Assembly (NCBI GenBank): GCA_963830175.1
Contig: CAWHKV010000002.1
Coordinates: forward strand, 930,001-994,000
From: JBBRBB01 sp963830175
GTDB taxonomy: Bacteria; Bacteroidota; Bacteroidia; Chitinophagales; Chitinophagaceae
Reading direction: 5' to 3'
DNA: 64,000 bases
In this document: positions 24,929 to 32,556 of the stretch, piece after piece
How the letters are laid out: each line of letters opens with the position of its first letter
Position numbering within the stretch: position 1 is the stretch's first letter
Notes under the pieces: model-generated
Told to the model about the DNA's origin: nothing
The model's input: the letters and a program-made list of their open reading frames with translations, nothing else
Databases searched by the model: none
Made by a program: the position numbers and the translations under genes

Positions 24929-25246
24929 TTACATATGTGCCTGTATCTTTTTTTCGAGAATAGATTTGGGAACCGCACCAATTTGTTTGTCAACCACTTT
25001 TCCATCTTTTATAAAAAGTATAGCGGGTATAGAAGTTATACCATAATTCATACTTACCTGTGGGTTATGGTCAACATTCACTTTACCTACATTTACCTTG
25101 CCGTCGTATTCTTTTGCAAGGTCTTCAATAACCGGCCCAATTGCACGGCAAGGACCGCACCACTCTGCCCAAAAATCAATCACTGATAATTTATCACTAT
25201 TTAAAACCGTAGTTTCAAAATTTGAGTCTGAAAATTCTAATGCCAT
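24929..25246 (-). CDS. trxA: Thioredoxin
   Basis: The 105-aa protein is a standard cytoplasmic thioredoxin with active site WCGPC (Cys30, Cys33) after VIDFWAE, the cis-Pro loop SIPAILF and the C-terminal GxVP (GAVPKSILE). It has no signal peptide. It reduces protein disulfides with electrons from thioredoxin reductase. It is monocistronic, with a TATTTTTG element 44 nt upstream and a strong terminator downstream. Confidence 0.95.
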   Translation of the reverse strand: MALEFSDSNFETTVLNSDKLSVIDFWAEWCGPCRAIGPVIEDLAKEYDGKVNVGKVNVDHNPQVSMNYGITSIPAILFIKDGKVVDKQIGAVPKSILEKKIQAHM

Positions 25247-25290
25247 AATTGTTTATTTAAATTTATTAATGTCTGTTAATACAAGTTACC

Positions 25291-25298
25291 CAAAAATA
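25291..25298 (-). promoter_or_regulatory. Candidate -7 promoter element for trxA
   Basis: The minus strand reads TATTTTTG followed by GG, matching TAnnTTTG, 44 nt upstream of the trxA start. Confidence 0.45.
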
Positions 25299-25388
25299 AC
25301 TCCAAACTTTTTTTACGAGGGTATAACCTTATTCAGGTATGTGCATTATGACGAAATCGCTGCAAGACTGACAGCAGGTCAGAAACGG

Positions 25389-25862
25389 TTATGAAAGCAG
25401 GCTTTGCCGGGCTAAAAACTCCAGTTTGTGGTTTATATCAAGCAGCTTATTTGCCAGGTCAAGATTTTCTTTTCTTAGGCGGTATACTTCAAAAGCGGTT
25501 TCGATATAAATTTTTACATCAGCCTCATTCCATGGTTTGGTGAGGTATTTATACACTTGCCCCCGGTTAATGGCATCAATCACTGCATTAATATCTGTAT
25601 ACCCTGTTATAAGAATGCGTATAGGGTTTGGATGTGTTTGTAAAATAGATTCAAAAAATTCTATCCCGGTAATTTTAGGCATGCGCTGATCACTCAGTAT
25701 AACATGCATTTCTTTTTCTTCTAAAATCTTCTTCCCATCCTCGGCAGATTCAGCTAAAAAAATATTGTATTCTCTTCTAAATGTGGCGTTAAATGCAGTA
25801 AGGTTATGGGGTTCATCATCGATGTATAATACATTAATCGTCTTTTCTTTCATTGTATTCAA
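25389..25862 (-). CDS. Stand-alone response regulator receiver protein
   Basis: The 157-aa protein is a receiver domain with no output domain. The acidic pocket is IDDEP (Asp15-Asp16), the phosphoacceptor is Asp58 in LSDQRMP, the Thr is in LITGYT and the Lys in YLTKPW. The DQRMP...ITGYTD...INRG...KPW pattern is that of the RpfG/HupR-like REC subgroup. A 35-residue helical tail follows the domain. It is clearly paralogous to the REC domain of the hybrid kinase at 29232 (same motifs throughout) and is transcribed divergently from that gene set. It may act as a phosphate sink or single-domain messenger. Confidence 0.88.
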   Translation of the reverse strand: MNTMKEKTINVLYIDDEPHNLTAFNATFRREYNIFLAESAEDGKKILEEKEMHVILSDQRMPKITGIEFFESILQTHPNPIRILITGYTDINAVIDAINRGQVYKYLTKPWNEADVKIYIETAFEVYRLRKENLDLANKLLDINHKLEFLARQSLLS

Positions 25863-26034
25863 TAACTTCTTAAATTACAGTATAAAAGCTCAGAGATAAG
25901 CATTAAAGTTAATATAAAAATATTTTTTTTTGTGGTTAACTTTTTTACTTTCACTGCCTTAGCCTATTAACTGCACCAACGTACTCTGTGAATTAAAGTG
26001 AGATGTAAAAAGCACAAGAATTCACCAAACCTTA

Positions 26035-26769
26035 ATGGAGAAAGAATTAAGAATCAGGGCCTTCAGGGCACCTAATGACCCCCAAACATGCCATAAATTT
26101 ATGCTGGGTCATAGAAGGGTTTTGATTAACCATGGGGTTAACAAGGTTTCATCTGCCGCAGAGGAATGGATGAGCAACCCTTCAGTTTTCGTGGTGGTGG
26201 TAGAGACGATGGATGGTGAGAAACTTTACGGTGGAGCAAGGGTGCATGCTTATGAAGGCACACGGGTTCTACCGATTCAGGAAGCCATTTCTGCCATGGA
26301 TGCCGGCATAAACGATGTGGTAAATAAGTACGCTCCAATGGGCACAGGAGAGCTATGCGGACTATGGAACTCTATTGAAGTTGCAGGTTTAGGCATAGGA
26401 AGCATTTTTCCCATTCGTGCCGGGGTGGTTATTGCCGAACAGGTAGGGTTAAATTCCCTCTTTTTTTTGTGCTCACCCCTTACAGTACGGTTTAATAAAT
26501 GGGTTGGCAGCCGTGTGATTTCTGAAATAGGAAATGAGGGAACATTTTATTACCCTAAAATTGACCTGATTGCCACCGCGGTGGTTTTAGAAGATGCCAT
26601 AACTGTTGATAATGCCCATCCCCGCGAGCAGGAAAAAATAAGGTTTATGAGGCAAAACCTGAATTGCAGAACCGAAGAAAAATCTCCCTTTAAAAATGTA
26701 GATATAATGGTTAATTACCAACTAGAATTACATGACGCCCAACCAAATGAATTTCACATACACCAGTAA
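26035..26769 (+). CDS. GNAT/acyl-homoserine-lactone-synthase-fold-like protein of unknown function
   Basis: The 244-aa cytoplasmic protein is not one I can name. It looks like a GNAT-type acyltransferase fold: an N-terminal RIRAFRAPNDPQTCHKFMLGHRRVL helix, a beta pair VFVVVVE/LYGGARVHAYEG, then GELCGLWNSIEVAGLGIGSIFPIRAG with a GxGxG-like acyl-CoA loop, and NSLFFLCSPLTVRFNKWVGSRV, comparable to the terminal GNAT helix-strand (where ...Y..lGF normally sits). The long N-terminal half and overall size recall LuxI/FeeM-type synthases. It heads a run of two sensor-kinase genes. Making or sensing a small acyl signal is an attractive but unproven idea. Confidence 0.6.
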   Translation: MEKELRIRAFRAPNDPQTCHKFMLGHRRVLINHGVNKVSSAAEEWMSNPSVFVVVVETMDGEKLYGGARVHAYEGTRVLPIQEAISAMDAGINDVVNKYAPMGTGELCGLWNSIEVAGLGIGSIFPIRAGVVIAEQVGLNSLFFLCSPLTVRFNKWVGSRVISEIGNEGTFYYPKIDLIATAVVLEDAITVDNAHPREQEKIRFMRQNLNCRTEEKSPFKNVDIMVNYQLELHDAQPNEFHIHQ

Positions 26770-26933
26770 AGCTTTGTTGAAACGGGTGCTTTATTAAACT
26801 CTTTCCTTTAATTATCATTTACCTTTTTTTGTAATTTGCGGCATAACCGAAAACTAACACCCCCTGAATGAGGTAAACTGATGTGTTTCTTTATAAGTAA
26901 AGATTCATAATCAGCGTTTTCAACCAATTAAAA

Positions 26934-29219
26934 ATGACAATAAAAAGTTTTTCCTTTCGTTTTATTAATTCGGGAAAAGCCAATTTTTCTGCATTCAATA
27001 TCCAAAATTTTTCTATCAAACACTTTTCTGCCATTCATTGCTTTTTTAAACTAAAGGTTTGTAAATCTTTTTCAGGCTTAATAATATTGTTTTGCTTTTT
27101 CTCAATTCAATGTTTTGGTGGTGATGTTTATTTAAAGGATAAGGACAACCTTTCACTTGTTGGAAAGAAAATGGAAATGCTGTCAGATACGGGCAATCAA
27201 TATAATGCTGCCAACATCTCCACCGCCACTCAATTTGCACCTGCTAAGGCCAAGGTTACCATTATAGGTTCCGTTCCCAAACATGATCTTTGGTTAAGGT
27301 TTACTGCTCATAATTCAACTACTCAACCAACCATTTACTTTTTCCTTAAGTTTTTTAATATTTCTGAAATTGATTTATACAGGGTTAACAACGGTAAACT
27401 TGAACTGATATACAGGGATGGACACCGTTTCGATAATGCTGAAAATTTTTCGCTTATACCTTCTTATGTTTCTGACCTGCACCTGGCACCCAACCAACAG
27501 GCCACTTTTTATGTAAGAATATTTAGTTCACATCCTGTTGTTTTACCCGTATATATCGGCGCACGAAATCATATTAAATCAGTTCTTGAAAAAGAATCAT
27601 TTATTCTATTTGCATATGCCGGCATGTTGCTGGCTATTTTTCTGTATAACCTTTTCTTGTATTTTGTAACAAAAGATAAGAATTACCTTATTTATGTTGC
27701 TTATGTACTGCTATTATGTATTGCACAATTAACTGTTCCGGGATATACGCTTCGTTTTTTCTTTAATTTTAATTCGGTCGTAAACGAGTTTGCTGTACCG
27801 GTCACGACTTCCGTGGCTGTGCTAAGTGGTATATTATTCACCATCTTCTTTTTACGAACCCGAATTTATACACCCACCGCGCATAAGGTACTGGTAGGTT
27901 GTTTTGTGTTATTCCTTGCGGCTATTGGGTTTAGTTTGGTGGGCAATAACGAGGTTAGTTACCACATTATAGTTGTTACCCAATCTATTGCAGGCATTAC
28001 TTCCATTATAGCCTCCTATATTATTGCAAGAAGCGGGTACAGGCCAGCATTATTTTACCTTATCTCGTGGTTGTTCGTAATGGTTGCCCTGGTAATCCTA
28101 ACCCTGCGAAATTTCACCATACTTCCTTATAATAACTTTACTACTTACGTGCTGCACATTGGTACAGCACTCGAAGCTGTTTTAATATCCATAGCACTTG
28201 CCGACAGAATAAATACGCTTAAAAAAGAAAAAGAAATAAGCCAGGCTGAAGCATTACGCGTTTCGCAGGAAAATGAAAAACTGGTGCGTGAACAAAACAT
28301 TGTTTTGGAACAAAAGGTTAACCAGAGAACTGAAGAACTTCAAAATACTAACAGCCAGTTGAACCGTGTTTTAAGTAATTTGAAAGAAACGCAAACCCAA
28401 CTTGTAGAAGCAGAAAAAATGGCTTCCCTTGGTCAGTTAACTGCCGGTATTGCACATGAAATAAATAACCCTATCAATTTCGTTAAGTCAAATATTTCAC
28501 CGTTACGTTTAGATGTACAAGACCTGATGGAAGTTTTGGATGAATACAATAAACTGCACCTGTCACCGGAGGGAGCATTAGAATCACAGCTAAAAACGAT
28601 AAAGCAATTACAAAATTCACTGGATATAGGGTTTATTAAAAATGAAATTAACGACCTGATTAAAGGCATTGAAGAAGGCGCAGAACGCACTGCAGAGATC
28701 GTTCAGGGATTAAGAACATTTAGCAGGCTTGATGAATCTTCTCTTAAAAAAGTAGATTTACATTCCGGAATAGATTCTACACTGGTTTTGTTAAGAAACA
28801 GTATTCCATGGTATATAAATATTAGAAAAAAGTTCGAGGCAACCGGCGAGGTAGAATGTTACCCCGGAAAATTGAATCAGGTATTTATGAACATCATAAA
28901 CAATGCTGTGCAGGCAATTGGTTCAAAAGATGAAAAGCATGATGAGGTCATTGAAATTTCTACAAGAAATGTTGGTGATGCAGTAGAAGTATCTATTAAA
29001 GATACCGGAATTGGCATGACTGAAGATGTGAAGCACAGGATATTCGAACCCTTTTTTACAACAAAAGAGGTAGGAGAGGGTACCGGCTTAGGCATGGCGA
29101 TCACATTCAAGATCATTCAGCATCATAATGGCAAGATCCTTATAAATTCTTCACCTGGCAAAGGGGCAGAATTTATTTTAACTTTACCCTGCGAAATAAA
29201 TGAAGTAGCTGTTTCCTAA
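26934..29219 (+). CDS. 7TMR-DISM sensor histidine kinase
   Basis: The 761-aa protein has four parts. An N-terminal hydrophobic export segment lies at about 47-62 and is preceded by an odd Phe/Ser-rich stretch. A periplasmic 7TMR-DISM sensing domain (about 65-220, beta-rich, probably carbohydrate-binding-like) is followed by seven transmembrane helices (about 222-422). A long coiled coil covers about 425-495. The catalytic region has phosphoacceptor His508 in GIAHEINNPINF, then an ATPase with NIINNAVQAIG (N box), DTGIGM, FEPFFTTKEVGEGTGLGMA and the final GKGAEFILTLP. It should sense an extracellular ligand and phosphorylate a receiver, with the next gene 12 nt downstream as the obvious partner. 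Confidence 0.92.
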   Translation: MTIKSFSFRFINSGKANFSAFNIQNFSIKHFSAIHCFFKLKVCKSFSGLIILFCFFSIQCFGGDVYLKDKDNLSLVGKKMEMLSDTGNQYNAANISTATQFAPAKAKVTIIGSVPKHDLWLRFTAHNSTTQPTIYFFLKFFNISEIDLYRVNNGKLELIYRDGHRFDNAENFSLIPSYVSDLHLAPNQQATFYVRIFSSHPVVLPVYIGARNHIKSVLEKESFILFAYAGMLLAIFLYNLFLYFVTKDKNYLIYVAYVLLLCIAQLTVPGYTLRFFFNFNSVVNEFAVPVTTSVAVLSGILFTIFFLRTRIYTPTAHKVLVGCFVLFLAAIGFSLVGNNEVSYHIIVVTQSIAGITSIIASYIIARSGYRPALFYLISWLFVMVALVILTLRNFTILPYNNFTTYVLHIGTALEAVLISIALADRINTLKKEKEISQAEALRVSQENEKLVREQNIVLEQKVNQRTEELQNTNSQLNRVLSNLKETQTQLVEAEKMASLGQLTAGIAHEINNPINFVKSNISPLRLDVQDLMEVLDEYNKLHLSPEGALESQLKTIKQLQNSLDIGFIKNEINDLIKGIEEGAERTAEIVQGLRTFSRLDESSLKKVDLHSGIDSTLVLLRNSIPWYINIRKKFEATGEVECYPGKLNQVFMNIINNAVQAIGSKDEKHDEVIEISTRNVGDAVEVSIKDTGIGMTEDVKHRIFEPFFTTKEVGEGTGLGMAITFKIIQHHNGKILINSSPGKGAEFILTLPCEINEVAVS

Positions 29220-29231
29220 AAAATCCAATAT

Positions 29232-30356
29232 ATGCAAATTGATGAAAAACGAATAAGAGTACTTTATGTTGATGATGAACAGAATAACCTTCTTTCATTC
29301 CAGGCAAACTTTCGCAGAAAATACCAGATTTTCACTGCATCATCCGCTGCAGAAGGCTTAAAAATTATAAGGTCGGAGCCTGGTTTTCATGTAATAATTG
29401 CTGATCAGCGCATGCCGCATTATACGGGTGTTGAATTCTTTAATGAGGTCAGAAAAAATAATCCGGAGCCATTAAGAATTCTTATAACCGGGTTTACTGA
29501 TGCAGAGGCAATTATTGACGCTATTAATAAAGGCGAGATCTATCGCTACATTAAAAAACCCTGGGATGAGATAGAACTGCAGAATGCCATTCAAAATGCA
29601 TATGATATTTATATAACCCGCCAGGAGTTGGAAAAGAAGATGATTGAATTGCAAAAAACAAATGATGAATTGAACAGGTTTGTGTACAGTACCTCTCACG
29701 ATCTTCGTTCTCCACTTGCATCTATAATGGGTATTCTTAGCCTTGCACGTATAGAAGAATCAGTTGTTGACCCCAACAATTATTTATCAATGATAGATAC
29801 ATGCGTAACCCGCATGGATATGTTTATTCAGAAGATAATTGAATATTATAAGAACATTCGCGTAGATGATGAAAAGAATATCATTGATCTCAAAGCTGTA
29901 ATATCAGACAGCATTACGATTTGTAAAATGCAGCGCCCGGAGGTAAACTTTCAATTGCAGGTGCACCAACCCGTTGAATTTATCAACGATAATTTCAGAC
30001 TTTCTGTTATTGTTGACAACCTGATATCAAACGCGGTGAAATATCAGAAGCCCGAGAGGCCCGATCCCAAGGTTATTGTTCGCACACTGGTAGATAATGA
30101 AAAAGCATTAATCGAAGTAGAAGACAATGGCATTGGTATAAAAGAAGACCATTTAAACAATGTATTTAAAATGTTTTTTAGAAGTACCAGCAGCGAAAAC
30201 GGGTTGGGAATAGGTTTGTTTATTGTAAAAGAAGCGTTAACGCGCATTAAAGGAAACATTAGTGTTAGCAGTGACTATGGTAAGGGAACCACCTTTAAAA
30301 TCACTGTTCCAAACCTTGCGGGTCAAACTGCAACGGTTCCCCTGGTTTCGGCATGA
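29232..30356 (+). CDS. Receiver-histidine kinase hybrid (REC-HisKA-HATPase)
   Basis: The 374-aa cytoplasmic protein starts with a receiver domain (Asp14-Asp15, phosphoacceptor Asp58 in ADQRMP, LITGFT, KKPW). A coiled segment and a HisKA domain with His156 in STSHDLRSPL follow, then an ATPase with VDNLISNAVKYQ (N box), EDNGIGIKEDH and GLGIGLFIVKEA. It has no membrane helix, so it takes phosphate from an upstream kinase, likely the 7TMR-DISM kinase it follows by 12 nt. It could pass it to the divergent stand-alone receiver. It has no DNA-binding output. Confidence 0.9.
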   Translation: MQIDEKRIRVLYVDDEQNNLLSFQANFRRKYQIFTASSAAEGLKIIRSEPGFHVIIADQRMPHYTGVEFFNEVRKNNPEPLRILITGFTDAEAIIDAINKGEIYRYIKKPWDEIELQNAIQNAYDIYITRQELEKKMIELQKTNDELNRFVYSTSHDLRSPLASIMGILSLARIEESVVDPNNYLSMIDTCVTRMDMFIQKIIEYYKNIRVDDEKNIIDLKAVISDSITICKMQRPEVNFQLQVHQPVEFINDNFRLSVIVDNLISNAVKYQKPERPDPKVIVRTLVDNEKALIEVEDNGIGIKEDHLNNVFKMFFRSTSSENGLGIGLFIVKEALTRIKGNISVSSDYGKGTTFKITVPNLAGQTATVPLVSA

Positions 30357-30423
30357 TGTTAAAAATGAATTTTGTATTTATTTTGTAAGCAATAATTATT
30401 TATTTCGTTGCATAATTTAAAAC

Positions 30424-30897
30424 ATGCGCAATCTTTTTTTTATTGTAACGGTACTTTTTATATCAATAAATTCATTGTTTGTTTTCAGCAATTCACATGG
30501 GTCTGTTACCAATACTATTGCCCTTAAAACAACCGAAGAAACAGGTATTGTTTTTATCGAGGATGACTGGAAACTTGCCCAGGATAAAGCGCATTCAGAA
30601 AACAAGTTAATATTCCTGGATATTTATGCTACATGGTGTGGTCCATGCAAAATGCTAAAACGTAATACATTTACTAACTCCGAGGTAGGAGAATATTTCA
30701 ACAAAAATTTTATAAATATTACAATTGACGGGGAGAAAGGTGTAGGACCTTCATTAGCTAAGAAATATGGTATTCCTGGGTATCCTACACTAATTATTGC
30801 TGATGAAAAAGGCAACCCTGTTTTATATACTGCGGGTTATATTAATCCGCAACAGTTGTTAGAATTTGCCAGGGAAGCAGTGAGTAAAAGAAAATAA
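30424..30897 (+). CDS. Exported thioredoxin-fold protein
   Basis: The 157-aa protein has a signal peptide (MRNLFFIVTVLFISINSLF...) and a thioredoxin domain with YATWCGPCKMLKR, a cis-Pro loop GIPGYPTLII and a C-terminal helix. This pattern fits periplasmic thiol-disulfide proteins of the DsbD-C/YyaL-like group common in Bacteroidota. It may keep exported proteins reduced or deliver electrons to other periplasmic factors. It ends 1 nt before the convergent Nudix gene. Confidence 0.88.
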   Translation: MRNLFFIVTVLFISINSLFVFSNSHGSVTNTIALKTTEETGIVFIEDDWKLAQDKAHSENKLIFLDIYATWCGPCKMLKRNTFTNSEVGEYFNKNFINITIDGEKGVGPSLAKKYGIPGYPTLIIADEKGNPVLYTAGYINPQQLLEFAREAVSKRK

Positions 30898-30898
30898 G

Positions 30899-31459
30899 TC
30901 ATAGTTTTCCCTCCATTATCATCAGTTTAATTTTAAGCACTGCTGCCACGGTTATAGCATCAGTTATTTCGTTGTTTATTACCATTTGATATACTTCTTC
31001 AAACGGTACTTTTTTTACCTGTAATTGTTCTGTTTCTTCTGGTGTTGCATTAGAAAGTGCATATATGTCTGTTGCTAAAAAAACTTCGCAATATTCATCA
31101 GTAACTGAATTAGACAGGTACATCTGCATTATCTTTTCCCAATTCCTGGCACTTAAACCAGTTTCTTCTAATAATTCTCTTTTTGCTGTTTCCAGTGGCA
31201 TTTCATCAATCGGGCAACCGCCTTCAGGTATTTCCCAACTGTATTGATCAATCGTAAACCTGTATTGCCCTACCAAATAAGTATTGTGTTCATTATCCAG
31301 GGGAAAAATTCCGATGGCTTTATTTTTAAAATGCACTTTACCGTAAATGCCATTACCCCCTGATGGATTAAGCACATTATATTCTGTTACTCCTATCCAT
31401 TTGTTGGTGTATTTAACGGTATTATCAAGAATTTTCCAGGGATTGTATCGCGTGTCCAT
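30899..31459 (-). CDS. Nudix hydrolase, ADP-ribose pyrophosphatase-like
   Basis: The 186-aa enzyme has an intact Nudix box G(x5)E(x7)REUxEExGU, visible as GGCPIDEMPLETAKRELLEE followed by TG. Upstream VHFKNKAIGIFPLD and the TYLVGQYRF strand are typical of ADP-ribose/NDP-sugar pyrophosphatases such as NudF. It hydrolyses nucleoside diphosphates linked to another moiety; the exact substrate cannot be read. It is divergent from the histidine operon leader. Confidence 0.9.
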   Translation of the reverse strand: MDTRYNPWKILDNTVKYTNKWIGVTEYNVLNPSGGNGIYGKVHFKNKAIGIFPLDNEHNTYLVGQYRFTIDQYSWEIPEGGCPIDEMPLETAKRELLEETGLSARNWEKIMQMYLSNSVTDEYCEVFLATDIYALSNATPEETEQLQVKKVPFEEVYQMVINNEITDAITVAAVLKIKLMIMEGKL

Positions 31460-31544
31460 ATTCGGTTTTATTAACTAATATAAATTAACAAGCACCTTTT
31501 AAAAAGTTATTTTAAAAAGAAATGTTCATTAAAATGCAATGCCT

Positions 31545-31552
31545 TATTTTTG
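31545..31552 (+). promoter_or_regulatory. Candidate -7 promoter element of the histidine operon
   Basis: TATTTTTG matches TAnnTTTG and is 13 nt upstream of the leader peptide ATG. The leader mRNA would then begin around 31558-31560. No clear -33 TTG was found. Confidence 0.45.
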
Positions 31553-31565
31553 CTCAGCTTTAAAA

Positions 31566-31622
31566 ATGATTAATCTGTTGCACATACATCATCATAATCT
31601 ACTTACACAGGTAAGCCGGTGA
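31566..31622 (+). CDS. Histidine operon leader peptide
   Basis: An 18-codon ORF reads MINLLHIHHHNLLTQVSR and stops at TGA 31620-31622. Four of its codons (31581-31583 and 31587-31595) are His, packed with one Ile, far above the expected His frequency. It directly precedes a terminator hairpin and the complete his operon. In classical amino-acid attenuation the ribosome stalls at such codons when charged tRNA-His is low and shifts the RNA fold downstream. The ORF is too short for normal annotation and rests on codon pattern plus RNA geometry. Confidence 0.8.
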   Translation: MINLLHIHHHNLLTQVSR

Positions 31623-31672
31623 TGTTTTGCATAGAATGTATTAAAGGCTTATCATAATGGTAAGCCTTTTTT
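31602..31672 (+). promoter_or_regulatory. Histidine operon attenuator (alternative RNA pairings)
   Basis: Three competing stems are visible. (1) Pause hairpin CTTAC (31602-31606) with GTAAG (31611-31615). (2) Antiterminator GGTAAGCC (31610-31617) with GGCTTATC (31646-31653), 8 bp with one G-U. (3) Terminator AAAGGCTTA (31643-31651) with TAAGCCTTT (31661-31669), extendable by two pairs, followed by T6. The 3' arm of the terminator and the leader segment share the identical GGTAAGCC, so they compete for one partner. A ribosome stalled on the His codons would cover strand 1, free strand 2 and favour the antiterminator. Confidence 0.78.
31643..31672 (+). terminator. Intrinsic terminator of the his attenuator
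   Basis: A perfect 9-bp stem, extendable to 11 bp with a G-U, has a 5-nt loop (ATAAT) and ends in six T. It lies 16 nt upstream of hisG and inside the operon leader, with no upstream gene to terminate other than the leader ORF. Confidence 0.85.
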
Positions 31673-31688
31673 ATTTAACCGAATTAAT

Positions 31689-32540
31689 ATGAAATTAAAA
31701 CTTGCTATTCAAAAGTCTGGCCGGTTATACGAAGGGTCTGTGCAACTTTTAAAAGAATGCGGCATCAGCATTTCAAACGGGGGAAATGTTTTGAGGGTTG
31801 AAGCAGACAACTTTCCGGTAGAAGTATTTTTTTTACGGGATGATGATATTCCCCAGTATGTGGAAGACGCTGTTGCTGATATAGGAATAGTAGGCGAAAA
31901 TGTAGTTTATGAAAAAGGAAAATCTGTGGAAGTAATTGAAAAACTTGGATTTGGAAAGTGCAAATTGTCGATTGCTGTTTCAAAAAATGTTGATTATTCA
32001 ACTGCATACCTAAACGATAAAAAAATTGCTACCAGTTACCCTCGACTTTTGCAACAATTTTTAAATAATAAAAAATTAAACGGGGAGATTCACGAGATAC
32101 GCGGCAGCGTTGAAATTGCTCCAGGTATTGGCTTGGCAGATGCCATTTGCGATTTGGTTAGCAGTGGTTCAACATTATTTATGAATGGCTTAAAAGAAGT
32201 AGAAACACTTTTGCAATCCCAGGCTGTGCTTATAAAAAGTAAAGACCTGGAAAATGAGAAACAGTTATTATTAAATAAGTTATTATTTAGAATTCAGGCC
32301 GTTAAAAAAGCTAAGAACAATAAATATATTTTGCTTAATGCCCCAAACAATAAATTGGATGAGGTGTTTAATTTATTACCGGGCATGAAAAGCCCCACAG
32401 TTCTGCCACTTGCAACTGAAGGATGGAGCAGCGTGCACAGTGTTGTAAATGAAAATGATTTTTGGAATATTATAGAACAACTTAAAGAGGTGGGTGCGCA
32501 GGGAATATTAGTGATACCTATTGAAAAGATGGTTATATAA
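31689..32540 (+). CDS. hisG: ATP phosphoribosyltransferase, long form
   Basis: The 283-aa enzyme joins ATP and PRPP in the first committed step of histidine synthesis. LKLAIQKSGRLYEGSVQLLKECG starts the catalytic domain, DDIPQYVEDAVADIGIVGENV follows, and the PRPP loop is at DAICDLVSSGSTLFMNGL. The last 75 residues are the ACT-like regulatory domain (TVLPLATEGWSSVHSVV), which defines the HisZ-independent, histidine-inhibited form. It is the first gene after the attenuator, so both transcription and activity would respond to histidine. Confidence 0.95.
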   Translation: MKLKLAIQKSGRLYEGSVQLLKECGISISNGGNVLRVEADNFPVEVFFLRDDDIPQYVEDAVADIGIVGENVVYEKGKSVEVIEKLGFGKCKLSIAVSKNVDYSTAYLNDKKIATSYPRLLQQFLNNKKLNGEIHEIRGSVEIAPGIGLADAICDLVSSGSTLFMNGLKEVETLLQSQAVLIKSKDLENEKQLLLNKLLFRIQAVKKAKNNKYILLNAPNNKLDEVFNLLPGMKSPTVLPLATEGWSSVHSVVNENDFWNIIEQLKEVGAQGILVIPIEKMVI

Positions 32541-32556
32541 TTCAATGAATAAATAA

